Under the pieces are notes generated by a model that did no database searches, was not told the DNA's origin, and was given only the letters and a program-made list of their open reading frames with translations. The position numbers were made by a program, and so were the translations under genes. A stretch of DNA of 64,000 bases, taken from the NCBI GenBank assembly GCA_902491765.1, contig CABUIY010000006.1, positions 68,766-132,765 on the forward strand, given 5' to 3'. The first letter of the stretch is position 1; every line of letters begins with the position of its first letter. Shown here one piece after another: positions 34,987 through 42,986 of this stretch. This stretch comes from an uncultured Collinsella sp. Lineage in GTDB: Bacteria > Actinomycetota > Coriobacteriia > Coriobacteriales > Coriobacteriaceae.

Positions 34987-35817
34987 ATGGATCGCAGTAA
35001 GGTACCCGCCGTTCTATCCATCGCAGGATCAGATTCCAGCGGTGGTGCCGGCATTCAGGCCGACATCAAGACCATCACGGCGCACCGTCTGTATGCCGAG
35101 ACGGCCATCACAGCCATAACCGCACAAAACACGCTCGGTGTCACCGCCGTGCAAAACATCTCCCCGGATATTGTCGCGGCGCAAATCGATGCCGTTTTTG
35201 ACGATATCCGCCCCAGTGCCGTCAAGATCGGCATGGTCTCCTCTGCCGAGATTATCGAGGTTATCGCCGACCGTCTGAGTGCCTGGGACGCACAAAATAT
35301 CGTCGTCGACCCCGTCATGGTCGCCACCTCGGGTGCTCGTCTGATCGCAGAGGACGCCGCCGAAGCACTTACACGCCGCCTGTTCCCACTGGCGACCGTC
35401 ATCACGCCCAATATTCCCGAGGCCATGGCGTTGCTCGATTATGAGGTCGATTCCGAGCGCACTCAGCAAAATGCCGCCATGCTTCTCACCCGCCGCTTTG
35501 GCTGCGCGTCTCTCGTTAAGGGCGGGCATTTTGTCAACGAGGCCAACGATGTGCTAGCAGAGCCCGCGCCGCTCGATGACGAGGGCAACCACCTGGGCGA
35601 TCCGCTCACCACGTGGTTCCGCCACAAGCGCATCGAGACCGGCAACACGCATGGCACCGGTTGCACGCTCTCGTCCGCCATCGCCTGCACGCTGGCCCAG
35701 GGCATGGATCTTGCCGACGCCGTCAACGCCGGCAAGGCCTACCTAACCGGCGCTCTCGCCGCCGGCTTTGACATGGGCAAAGGCTCCGACCCCGTTAACC
35801 ATATGTGGCAGTATTAA
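34987..35817 (+). CDS. thiD: Hydroxymethylpyrimidine (phosphate) kinase ThiD
   Basis: A 276-residue ribokinase-fold enzyme that phosphorylates HMP and HMP phosphate, the step after ThiC. IAGSDSSGGAGIQAD at the N-terminus and GTGCTLSSAIA near the C-terminus are the substrate and ATP anion-hole motifs. AAGGGAG precedes the ATG. It follows thiC by 177 bases with its own -10 box, so it may be transcribed both with thiC and separately. Confidence 0.96.
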   Translation: MDRSKVPAVLSIAGSDSSGGAGIQADIKTITAHRLYAETAITAITAQNTLGVTAVQNISPDIVAAQIDAVFDDIRPSAVKIGMVSSAEIIEVIADRLSAWDAQNIVVDPVMVATSGARLIAEDAAEALTRRLFPLATVITPNIPEAMALLDYEVDSERTQQNAAMLLTRRFGCASLVKGGHFVNEANDVLAEPAPLDDEGNHLGDPLTTWFRHKRIETGNTHGTGCTLSSAIACTLAQGMDLADAVNAGKAYLTGALAAGFDMGKGSDPVNHMWQY

Positions 35818-35831
35818 GACTCGCAGTTCAA

Positions 35832-35868
35832 AACCACCGCAAAGGGGACAGGCACCTTTGCGGTGGTT
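35832..35868. repeat. Palindrome after thiD
   Basis: AACCACCGCAAAGG/CCTTTGCGGTGGTT, 14 bp, around GGACAGGCA. Likely the thiD terminator stem, although no T-run follows. The TTGCGGTGG arm is shared in inverted order with the four-copy palindrome family. Confidence 0.85.
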
Positions 35869-35878
35869 CCCACAAACA

Positions 35879-36095
35879 TCTCGATCTGTAACAGTTAGAG
35901 TCCATTTTTCGGCCCACCTGTTACAAATCGAGACATCCAAATTCCATTGAGAAGATAATCTCGATGTGTAACATTAACTCGGCAAAATCGACCCTAGATG
36001 TTACAGATCGAGACAAACGACCGATATCGACCTAAAATAATCTCAATCTGTAACATCTAGCCCGTTTTCGGCCTTACAACTGTTACAGATCAAGA
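35879..36095. repeat. Three tandem hairpins with conserved stems
   Basis: Units start at 35879, 35959 and 36041, a period of about 81 bases. Each has arms close to TCTCGATCTGTAACA and TGTTACAGATCGAGA (15-16 bp) around a 24-26 base loop of varying sequence; loops 1 and 3 share TTTTCGGCC and loop 2 holds a similar tract inverted. The second and third units show paired or matching arm differences. No coding frame spans the array. Function unknown. Confidence 0.9.
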
Positions 36096-36112
36096 CAAAT
36101 CAACGAAACAAG

Positions 36113-36139
36113 CCACCGCAAGGAGAACTATTGTGGTGG
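36113..36139. repeat. Hairpin closing the array
   Basis: CCACCGCAA/TTGTGGTGG (one G-T pair) around GGAGAACTA. It may end the SGNH hydrolase transcript on the minus strand. Confidence 0.6.
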
Positions 36140-36151
36140 TTTGGGGCCGTG

Positions 36152-36811
36152 CTACTCACCGAGCATCTCTTGGAGCTTGGCTGCCACGGCGTGACCCAGG
36201 CTCTCATGGCTTTCGGGCATCATATGCAGATAGTCGATATCGCCCGGCTCGGCAAAGTCGGCGGCATTCAAAAAGTCGCAGCCAAACTGCTCGGCTACGT
36301 GCGCGTAGTATTCAGCAAAATGCTCCGAGGCCTCGACGGAACGCTCGTCAAAATCGGTCATATATACATCGGCGATTTGCGGCTTGATCTTGATAGGTGC
36401 CATCAGCAGAATACGCGGGCAGGATGCGGCATTGGTCCAGGGAAATGCGCGCACCGCGCGAATCAGTGCCATGGTGCCACGGGCAATATCGGAGGCCGTC
36501 ACACCAAAGACCGTCTTGCAATCGTTAGTTCCCAGCATAATAACGATCGCATCCAGCGGCTTATGGGCCTCGAGCAGCATCGGCAGCGCGCGGATGCCGT
36601 TAAGATTGGTGTCCAGATGGCACATGTCGTCGCGTACCGTCGTGCGGCCGTTGAGGCCTTCTTCAATTACATGCCAGCCCTCGCCTAAGTCACGTTGGGC
36701 CACGCCGCACCAGCGCACATCCTGCGCATAGCGCACCGCGGTGCCGTCGCGCATGCCCGCCGGATCGTAACCATAGGTGTTGCTGTCGCCAAAGCATAGA
36801 ACGTTTTTCAT
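36152..36811 (-). CDS. SGNH/GDSL hydrolase
   Basis: A 219-residue cytoplasmic hydrolase. Block I is FGDSNTYGYDP with the nucleophile Ser near residue 10, block III GTNDCK, and the C-terminal block carries PESHESLGH with the catalytic His. Such enzymes deacylate esters, arylesters or acyl sugars; the substrate is unknown. No signal peptide. Single gene with hairpins downstream. Confidence 0.9.
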   Translation of the reverse strand: MKNVLCFGDSNTYGYDPAGMRDGTAVRYAQDVRWCGVAQRDLGEGWHVIEEGLNGRTTVRDDMCHLDTNLNGIRALPMLLEAHKPLDAIVIMLGTNDCKTVFGVTASDIARGTMALIRAVRAFPWTNAASCPRILLMAPIKIKPQIADVYMTDFDERSVEASEHFAEYYAHVAEQFGCDFLNAADFAEPGDIDYLHMMPESHESLGHAVAAKLQEMLGE

Positions 36812-36830
36812 CGTAAGCCCCTCGCTCAGT

Positions 36831-36864
36831 AAAAAGCCGACGGAAGCAGCCTCTCCCGTCGGCT
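36831..36864 (-). terminator. Terminator of the PARG-like gene
   Basis: AGCCGACGG/CCGTCGGCT around 12 bases, then TTTTTAC on the minus strand. Confidence 0.85.
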
Positions 36865-36889
36865 CGACCTATCTGTCAGCACGTACCGA

Positions 36890-38023
36890 TTACAGGTACT
36901 TGCGCCAATCGTCCTCGTCCTCATCATCCTCGGTAGCAGCCTGGGCCTGCTCGGCGGCGCGGGCTGCCGCAGCGCGAGCGACAACCTGGGCATAGGACTC
37001 CTCGTTGCGCGCGGGGAAGTTTGCCAGCACGTGCTCAAACTTGGCAAAATCCTCGTCCCAGCGCGTAGAGGGCACGGCAAAGAAGACCTGCTTGACCTTA
37101 AAGTCGCCCGACGCGAGCTCCTTACGGAAGAGCTCGGCTACGGCCTCGGCGTCAAAGCCGTTATTATCGCAGCCCCAAGCACCCAGCACGAGCTTCTCGC
37201 GACCCAGCTCATCGCAGATGGCAAGGACAAAGCGGATACGGTCGCGCAGGACATCCAGCAAGGCATCGTCACCCACGCGATATTCCTGGCGAGCGCGCTT
37301 GACGTTGGGCGCAGCGGCAACGATTACGTCGGCATACGCATGCACGTGGTTGCGGTCGAAGCGCACCGCAGGCACCACCAGCGCACGGTTGCGGTAAAGC
37401 TCGCAGTTGATATTGCGGCGACGGTTCTCGCCGTACCATTTGCGCTGCTTATCGAGTACGTTGTACAGATACGAATCGGCGCAGAGCGTGGCCTCCTGAC
37501 CCAGATAGCCCTGGATGTAGCCACCGCCCGGGTTGGTGAACGAGGCAAAGGCGAGCACGGCCATGTCACAGAACTGCGCGTAGCCTCGGCCGTTATCCAG
37601 AATGGCCTGCGTGGCAGAGGCGTCGAGCACGGTGACCTCGGGCAGGACCGGAGCGGGCTCCTCAGCAGCAGGCGCGGACTCGATCTCCGCGGCCTCCTCT
37701 GCGGGTGCAGGCTCGGCCGTGACCTCAGTCTCGGCGGACGCAACCTCAGCGGTCTCGACCTCGGCGGCCTCAGACTCCTCAGCAACCTGTTCCTCGGCAG
37801 CGTCGGCCGCTTGGGCCTTGGCCTTCATCGCCGCGACAAATCCGGCAGGCATACCATCGAACTCGCGCACGCCGGCAAGCGAGCGCTCAATGTCCTTGGC
37901 GCAGGCCTCGGACACAGCCGCCACATGGCGCTCGGCGGCCTTAGCACGCGCCTCGCGCTTGGGATTGGGCTGACCCGTTCGATTGGACCTGCGGTTACGG
38001 TTCCTGTTGTCGACGTCTGCCAT
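36890..38023 (-). CDS. TIGR02452/PARG-like macrodomain protein with acidic insert
   Basis: A 377-residue protein. Residues 130-330 match the TIGR02452 family, microbial poly(ADP-ribose) glycohydrolase-like: VLAFASFTNPGGG (GGG 166-168), then LGQEATLC and LGAWGCDNNG. Canonical PARG has GGG-x(6-8)-QEE with the second Glu catalytic; here the motif is QEA (176-178). Residues 70-125 are a low-complexity Ala/Glu/Pro stretch with no fold, and the C-terminus is acidic (EDDEDEDDW). The first 40 residues are basic. A role in ADP-ribose metabolism is plausible, but the missing Glu leaves activity in doubt. Confidence 0.82.
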   Translation of the reverse strand: MADVDNRNRNRRSNRTGQPNPKREARAKAAERHVAAVSEACAKDIERSLAGVREFDGMPAGFVAAMKAKAQAADAAEEQVAEESEAAEVETAEVASAETEVTAEPAPAEEAAEIESAPAAEEPAPVLPEVTVLDASATQAILDNGRGYAQFCDMAVLAFASFTNPGGGYIQGYLGQEATLCADSYLYNVLDKQRKWYGENRRRNINCELYRNRALVVPAVRFDRNHVHAYADVIVAAAPNVKRARQEYRVGDDALLDVLRDRIRFVLAICDELGREKLVLGAWGCDNNGFDAEAVAELFRKELASGDFKVKQVFFAVPSTRWDEDFAKFEHVLANFPARNEESYAQVVARAAAARAAEQAQAATEDDEDEDDWRKYL

Positions 38024-38089
38024 AAGTGGTCACCTTTCTCGGTCTCTGCCGCTATCGGCTTTTCCCATCCATAATACCCCGCCGTGTAC

Positions 38090-38118
38090 AAAAAAGACGG
38101 CCCCGAAGGACCGCCTTT
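38090..38118 (-). terminator. Terminator of the BI-1 gene
   Basis: GGCGGTCC-TTCG-GGGCCGTC on the minus strand followed by TTTTTT. Confidence 0.85.
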
Positions 38119-38161
38119 CGCATCGAATTGCGTGCGCGGCAAGCACCGCTGCAATTTGGCA

Positions 38162-38857
38162 CTAGTCGCGACGACCAAGGATGTTCAGAATGCGCAGGAA
38201 CACGTTAATGATGTCCACGAACAGGTTGGATGCCATGAGCACGGCGTTGGGCAGCGTGGGCGGCACTGTCGTGGCCACATAGGTGTCGTAGCCAATAAAG
38301 CCGGCGAACACCACGATCACAATCAGGTCGGTGATGGTCTGCGAGACGCCCATAAACATCAGCACGATCTCGACCAGAATCGCGGCAAGCAGGATGCCAA
38401 AACCAATGCCATACACACGCTGGAAGAACTTGGGGAAGGTCACACCCAACGCGCCAAAGACAAAGGTGATAGCGGCCGTGGCGATAAAGGCAGTGTTGAT
38501 GGTGGGCAGGTCGTAGTTGGCAAGGCCAAACGACGCGGTCAGGCCAAAGGTGCTCGCAAAGATTACGTAGCCCACAAGGGACAGGCCCACGGACTGCTTG
38601 CTGGCGGCGGCCGACATCATGACCATGCCGACGATGGTCAAAATAAATGAGCCAAAGACCAGCGGCAAAGCGGCGCCGCTCATCATCATGCGCGCAAACG
38701 ACATGGTGCTCGTAAAGTAAGCACCGACGCCCATGGCGCAAAAGCCCAAAAAGATCAGGGCAGACATGACAAGGTTGTACGCGCGCGGCGACATCTCCTT
38801 GGCACGGCTTGCACCGGTCTCGATGGGGCCGTTCTGATAGCCCTGGATATCGTTCAT
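38162..38857 (-). CDS. Bax inhibitor-1/YccA family membrane protein
   Basis: A 231-residue protein with seven predicted membrane helices, ending in a short basic tail (LNILGRRD). The conserved FIGYDTYVA and LFVDIINVFLRIL near the C-terminus are typical of the TMBIM/YccA family, whose bacterial members are pH-sensitive calcium leak channels or modulators of membrane proteases. AAAGGA lies six bases before the ATG at 38857. Confidence 0.92.
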   Translation of the reverse strand: MNDIQGYQNGPIETGASRAKEMSPRAYNLVMSALIFLGFCAMGVGAYFTSTMSFARMMMSGAALPLVFGSFILTIVGMVMMSAAASKQSVGLSLVGYVIFASTFGLTASFGLANYDLPTINTAFIATAAITFVFGALGVTFPKFFQRVYGIGFGILLAAILVEIVLMFMGVSQTITDLIVIVVFAGFIGYDTYVATTVPPTLPNAVLMASNLFVDIINVFLRILNILGRRD

Positions 38858-38935
38858 ACTTCGTCCTTTCAAAAAGCGCACGACAGCGCCGTAGGTGACA
38901 AGATTCCTGCCATTGTACCCGAATGCCGCACGTCC

Positions 38936-39274
38936 TTACCTACGGCGCTCGCCCTCAAGCGTACGATCAAAGGCCCAGACCCACCAACGCATCACGTGTG
39001 CCTGCGAGCCGTCTGCCCGCTCGCGCGTCTGGTCCTCCAGATACAACTCGGTCGCGTGCCCGCCAAAACGCACCTTATATGTTGCCGTACGGATGCCGTA
39101 GACCATCAGGCCAAACCCGGTGGTCGAGATAATTTCGTCGATCGTAAAACAACGGCCGTCGACCCAGCAGACGGTGACCGGCACGACCTGTCCGCCCGCG
39201 AGGATGCGGGCCACGACGTCCACATACTGCTTGTGCACGCGCCGAGTTTTGCCGTCTGTCTGTCGATATTCCAT
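38936..39274 (-). CDS. Hypothetical protein, 112 residues
   Basis: A small soluble protein rich in beta-type segments (VVPVTVCWVDGRCFTIDEI, then KVRFGGHATELYLED) and ending in a basic tail (EGERRR). No family recognised. Codon use is normal. The start is uncertain: AGGAGG lies only one base before the chosen ATG, and the ATG seven codons earlier has no ribosome site. Confidence 0.65.
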   Translation of the reverse strand: MEYRQTDGKTRRVHKQYVDVVARILAGGQVVPVTVCWVDGRCFTIDEIISTTGFGLMVYGIRTATYKVRFGGHATELYLEDQTRERADGSQAHVMRWWVWAFDRTLEGERRR

Positions 39275-39462
39275 GCCTCCTATTATCGAACGCATGTTTG
39301 TATGTTGTAAAGCGAACAGACTGTGGTTTTGGAGTGTCGTAGTAATCGCACGTGTCCGCATGGCGTGTTAGCAAAAAGAACACCCGCGGTCAACAGGGCT
39401 AATATTCAATTTTAGTGCCAAAAAGTCCACTTCTCCCATCAGAACTCGGTAAAGAGACCCGC

Positions 39463-39485
39463 AGGAGGTGATACGATTTATCATG
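39463..39485 (+). other. Orphan Shine-Dalgarno sequence
   Basis: AGGAGGTGAT, a near-complete match to the 16S 3' end, is followed only by ATG TTT TTG TAA (39483) and stands 60 bases before the Pit gene, whose own ribosome site is weak. It may be a ribosome standby site or mini-ORF. Confidence 0.35.
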
Positions 39486-39524
39486 TTTTTGTAACGTGTC
39501 TGCAAACTTCGAGAAAGCCCATAT

Positions 39525-40574
39525 ATGGACGTAACGTTCTCAACCTTCCTCGGCCAAATTGTGTCGAACCCAGTCCTTGCCGTCACCGTGATCCTCGCGT
39601 TGGGTGCCATCTTCGTCAATGGATGGACCGACGCGCCCAACGCCATCGCGACCTGCGTCACTACGCGTTGCATGCCCGCCCGCGCCGCCATTCTCATGAG
39701 CGCCGCATTCAACTTCCTCGGCGTGCTCATCATGACGCACTTTAACGCGAGCGTCGCCAACACCATCTCACATATCGTCGACTTTGGCGGAAACAGCACC
39801 ATGGCGCTCGCCTGCCTATGCGCGGCGCTGTTCTCCATCGTCGTCTACGGCGCCACAGCGTCGCGTTTTGGCATCCCCACCTCGCAAAGCCACAGCCTTA
39901 TCGCCGGCCTGACCGGTGCCGCCATCGCCCTCGGCGGTGCGAGCAGCGTCAACGTCCACGAGTGGATGAAGGTCATCTACGGCCTGGCGCTCTCCATCGG
40001 CCTGGGCTTTGTCATGGGCTGGGTCCTGTGCAAGCTCGTCTCGATTCTTTTCGCCGCCGCCAACAGGCGACGTGCCAATGTCTTCTTTAAATACGCTCAG
40101 ATCGCGAGCGCTGCGGCTATGAGCTTTATGCACGGCGCGCAGGATGGACAGAAGTTCATCGGCGTGCTCTTTTTAGGCGTGGCCTTTGCCAGCGGCCAGA
40201 CGAGCGTCGGCGATGCAGGCATCCCCATCTGGATTATGCTGCTGTGCTCGGCCACTATGGGTATCGGCACCAGCGTGGGCGGCGAGCGCATCATCAAGTC
40301 CGTCGGCCAGAGCATGGTCAAGCTCGAAAAGTATCAGGGCTTCTCCGCCGACCTGGCGGGCGCCGCAAACCTGCTGCTTGCCACCCTTACCGGCATCCCC
40401 GTGTCCTCCACACACATCAAGACCTGCGCCATCATGGGCGTCGGTGCCGTCAAGCGCCTCTCAGCCATCAACTTCGGCGTCGTCAAAGACATGATGTTCA
40501 CCTGGTTCTTCACCTTCCCCGCCTGCGGACTCATCAGCTTTGTCATGGCCAAGCTGTTCATGATGTTCCTCTAG
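39525..40574 (+). CDS. pit: Inorganic phosphate transporter, Pit family
   Basis: A 349-residue membrane protein with about ten helices. The two family repeats GWTDAPNAIATCV (residues 33-45) and MHGAQDGQKFIGV are intact, and PTSQSHSLIAG and VSSTHIKTCA are the paired P-loops. It is a low-affinity Pi/H+ or Na+ symporter. The start has only a GAGAAAG site. The next gene encodes its usual DUF47 partner; a high-affinity pst system lies 5 kb away. Confidence 0.94.
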   Translation: MDVTFSTFLGQIVSNPVLAVTVILALGAIFVNGWTDAPNAIATCVTTRCMPARAAILMSAAFNFLGVLIMTHFNASVANTISHIVDFGGNSTMALACLCAALFSIVVYGATASRFGIPTSQSHSLIAGLTGAAIALGGASSVNVHEWMKVIYGLALSIGLGFVMGWVLCKLVSILFAAANRRRANVFFKYAQIASAAAMSFMHGAQDGQKFIGVLFLGVAFASGQTSVGDAGIPIWIMLLCSATMGIGTSVGGERIIKSVGQSMVKLEKYQGFSADLAGAANLLLATLTGIPVSSTHIKTCAIMGVGAVKRLSAINFGVVKDMMFTWFFTFPACGLISFVMAKLFMMFL

Positions 40575-40641
40575 TCAAACCGAACGTCCATCCGGACCGC
40601 ATTACTTCGCCCACCCGTCTTCGCCTCGAAAGGACCCACCC

Positions 40642-41265
40642 ATGGCAAAGAAACCCGATTCGTTCTACTTTGATAACTACGTTGCCTGCGCCGACCTCGC
40701 CGTTCAGGCAGCCGAGCTGCTCACCAAGATTTTTGAGAACTTTGACCCCGCGCAGATCCACGACATGCTCGATAAGATGCATGCGATTGAGCATGCGGCA
40801 GACAAGAAGCACCACGAGCTCGAAGACGCCTTGCTCACCGCCTTTATCACCCCGCTCGAGCGCGAGGATCTGGATCTGATGAGCTGCTCACTCGACACCG
40901 TGCTCGACCGCATCGAGGGCGTCGTGCAGCGCGTCTACTTCACCAACATCCAGAGCATCCATCCCGACGCCATCGTCATCGCTCACAAGGTGACTGACGC
41001 CTGCCGCGCCATGAAAGACCTGATGGTCGAGCTGCCCAACTACCGCAAGTCCAAGACCCTGCGCGAACTCGTCATCCAGATCAACACCATCGAGTCCGAA
41101 GCCGACGAGCTCTATATCAACGCCATGCGCAACCTGCACGTTAACGGCAAGGACCCGCTCGAGGTCATCGCCTGGCGTGACGTATACGCCTTCCTGGAGT
41201 ACTGCGCTGACTGCTGTGAGAATGTGGCCGATGTTGTGGATTCGATTGTCATGAAGAACAGTTAA
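40642..41265 (+). CDS. DUF47/PhoU-like accessory protein of the Pit transporter
   Basis: A 207-residue helical protein of the DUF47 (TIGR00153) family. Acidic helices (EHAADKKHHELEDAL and CADCCENVADVVDS) repeat the ExxxD metal-binding pattern of PhoU. It lies 67 bases after pit on the same strand and follows CGAAAGGA at seven to eight bases. Such proteins regulate Pit-type uptake. Its transcript probably ends at the palindrome just downstream. Confidence 0.92.
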   Translation: MAKKPDSFYFDNYVACADLAVQAAELLTKIFENFDPAQIHDMLDKMHAIEHAADKKHHELEDALLTAFITPLEREDLDLMSCSLDTVLDRIEGVVQRVYFTNIQSIHPDAIVIAHKVTDACRAMKDLMVELPNYRKSKTLRELVIQINTIESEADELYINAMRNLHVNGKDPLEVIAWRDVYAFLEYCADCCENVADVVDSIVMKNS

Positions 41266-41289
41266 TTGGGGGTACATGTCCCACCGGTC

Positions 41290-41368
41290 GCGGGCCCGGC
41301 CACTAATAACCTTTTTCACTCCGGCTGCAAGCAGAGTCGTTCAAAAGGTTATTAGTGGCCGGGCCCGC
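41290..41368. repeat. 79-bp palindrome with 26-bp perfect arms
   Basis: Arms start GCGGGCCCGGCCACTAATAA and end in CCTTTT around a 27-base loop. It lies 25 bases past the DUF47 gene. On the plus strand no T-run follows, so the role is unclear. Confidence 0.9.
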
Positions 41369-41552
41369 TCCCTTATGCACCACCATTGGGAACTTTGGCT
41401 GATAGGTTTAGCGCAATGGGGGGTTTGGCTGAAGGGACCTTTGGTATCCGTTCGGACACTTTGGCCCTTGATGAGCGTTTGGCTGATTGCTGCTTTGGGT
41501 ACTGTTTGGGTTACTTTGGGTTTGTTTGATTTTTAATTGTTGGAGGGCTTGT
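41369..41552. other. G/T-rich low-complexity leader before the nitroreductase
   Basis: The stretch repeats TTTGGCTGA-like units (near 41395, 41426 and 41477) and many TTTGGG words. It reads open in one frame rich in Trp and Leu, but that frame has no ribosome site. The strand skew (few A and C) is unlike the rest of the window. Confidence 0.5.
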
Positions 41553-42083
41553 ATGTCTTATTTGGATCTGACTCGGGCTCGGTATTCTTGTCGTGAGTTT
41601 GAGCCACGGGCAGTTGAGCAAGCTGTTGTGGATGCCATTGTTGAGGCTGGGCGTATTGCTCCTTCTGCTTGTAATAATCATCCAACCCGTGTGATGGTGT
41701 TGGATACGCCTGAGCTTCTGGAGAAGGCAGCTGCTTGTCAGCCTCGGTTTGCTCGTGATGGGTCTATCTTTGGCGCTCCGCTTATCTTCCTTATTTGCAG
41801 CGTTACCGATGATGCTTGGGTGCGCCCGTATGATCAGATGAATTCCAGCGAAATCGATACATCCATCGTTTGCGATCAGATGATGATGGAGGCCACCGAG
41901 CAGGGCCTGGGAACGTGCTGGGTATGCCATTTTAAGCCAGAGGTGGCACAGGAGCAGTTCAATCTGCCCAAGGGCGTTTATCCCTATCACATGCTTGTCT
42001 GTGGCTACCCTGCCGACCACATCGCCGACCCCGAGCATCGCGAGGCCCGTACCATTCCCCTCCCCAACTTCCTCCTCAAGTAG
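41553..42083 (+). CDS. Nitroreductase-family flavoprotein
   Basis: A 176-residue FMN-binding protein of the nitroreductase superfamily. RYSCREFEPR at residues 10-19 is the family FMN motif, followed by IAPSACNNHP, and LGTCWVCHF in the C-terminal half. It would reduce nitro compounds, quinones or similar with NAD(P)H. GGAGG lies six bases before the ATG. Codon use is odd: up to about codon 90 T-ending codons (TCT, GTT, CGT) dominate, then the usual C-ending pattern returns, which suggests recombination or transfer. Confidence 0.9.
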   Translation: MSYLDLTRARYSCREFEPRAVEQAVVDAIVEAGRIAPSACNNHPTRVMVLDTPELLEKAAACQPRFARDGSIFGAPLIFLICSVTDDAWVRPYDQMNSSEIDTSIVCDQMMMEATEQGLGTCWVCHFKPEVAQEQFNLPKGVYPYHMLVCGYPADHIADPEHREARTIPLPNFLLK

Positions 42084-42131
42084 TTTTTTGGCACATGCCC
42101 TAAAACCTACCTTTTACCGCTCACCCATTCG

Positions 42132-42170
42132 CCGAGTTCTGCGCCACAATGTGCAGGGCTCGGTTTTTTA
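42132..42170 (+). terminator. Terminator of the nitroreductase gene
   Basis: CCGAG with an inner CTGC pairs GCAG and CTCGG, followed by TTTTTTA. Confidence 0.85.
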
Positions 42171-42194
42171 TGTTGCGCGCCCCTGCACAGTCAT

Positions 42195-42225
42195 AAAAAA
42201 GGACCCGCAAGCTGCGGGTCCTTTC
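42195..42225 (-). terminator. Terminator of divIVA
   Basis: AAAGGACCCGCA-GCT-TGCGGGTCC on the minus strand followed by TTTTTTATG. It lies about 25 bases past the divIVA stop. Confidence 0.9.
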
Positions 42226-42250
42226 TAGGCACTAAATTGTAGGCCGAATG

Positions 42251-42925
42251 TTAGTCCAGGTCGTCGGCAGCAAAGTTGTCGATCGGGGCGAAGGGATCGG
42301 CCACGGGGACAACCGGGTCAGCGACGGGCAGCGGCTCGGCGGGAACAGTCACTGCAGGAGAAGCGGCAGAACCGACCGGCGTGGAGGCCATCAGATCGGC
42401 CGGGAAGGAATTCTGGGCATCGTCCATGAAGTGCTGGATGAGCTTGAGATACTCTGCCTTGAACTCCTCACGGGAAGCCTTGAGACGATCGATCTCCTCG
42501 AGCTCGGCCTGCTTCTCGGTCAGAGCCTGGCGGATAACCTCGCGGGCCTTGGCGTCAGCCTCGTTGCGGATACGCTCAGCGTTCTCGTTGGCATCGTTGA
42601 CGATGGTCTCAGCGGTCTGCTGGGCAGCGATCAGGGCAGCGGAAATCTGGCGCTCCTGAGCGGAGAAGTCAGGGGCGGGAGCAGCCACGGGGGCGGCAGG
42701 AACGGCCTGGGCGGTGGCATCCTGAGCTTGGGCAAGCTGAGCCTGCGCATCGGCAAGCTGCTGCTCGGTAGCAGTCAGACGACCCTTAAGGTCGACGATC
42801 TTAGCGAGCATAGCGTCAACCTCGGAGGACAGCGTCTCCAAGAAGACGTCGACCTCAGCAGGATCGTAGCCACGCTTGGCCTCAGAGAAAGTCTGAGCCT
42901 GGATGTCTGCAGGGGTAATAGCCAT
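42251..42925 (-). CDS. divIVA: DivIVA-domain cell-division/polarity protein
   Basis: A 224-residue coiled-coil protein. The N-terminal MAITPADIQAQTF and GYDPAEVDVFLETL (residues 19-32) are the membrane-binding DivIVA domain. A heptad-rich coiled coil covers about 35-70 and 88-165, split by an Ala/Pro linker, and the tail is acidic. It marks curved membrane and, in actinobacteria, directs polar or septal wall growth. Last gene of the division cluster; AAGGAG precedes the ATG. Confidence 0.92.
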   Translation of the reverse strand: MAITPADIQAQTFSEAKRGYDPAEVDVFLETLSSEVDAMLAKIVDLKGRLTATEQQLADAQAQLAQAQDATAQAVPAAPVAAPAPDFSAQERQISAALIAAQQTAETIVNDANENAERIRNEADAKAREVIRQALTEKQAELEEIDRLKASREEFKAEYLKLIQHFMDDAQNSFPADLMASTPVGSAASPAVTVPAEPLPVADPVVPVADPFAPIDNFAADDLD

Positions 42926-42986
42926 AACAAGTCTCCTTTTTCATCGCCTCGGCGCTACACGCCCGACGTAAGTTACTAAGTCAGTT

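Noticed and set aside
35879..36095. CRISPR array
   Set aside because: Only three units, period about 81 bases, repeats are inverted arms of a hairpin, and no cas genes are present.
41276..41536. A Trp/Leu-rich frame that resembles a leader peptide
   Set aside because: It lacks a ribosome site, crosses the palindrome and comes from a TTTGG repeat; the downstream gene is not for tryptophan synthesis.
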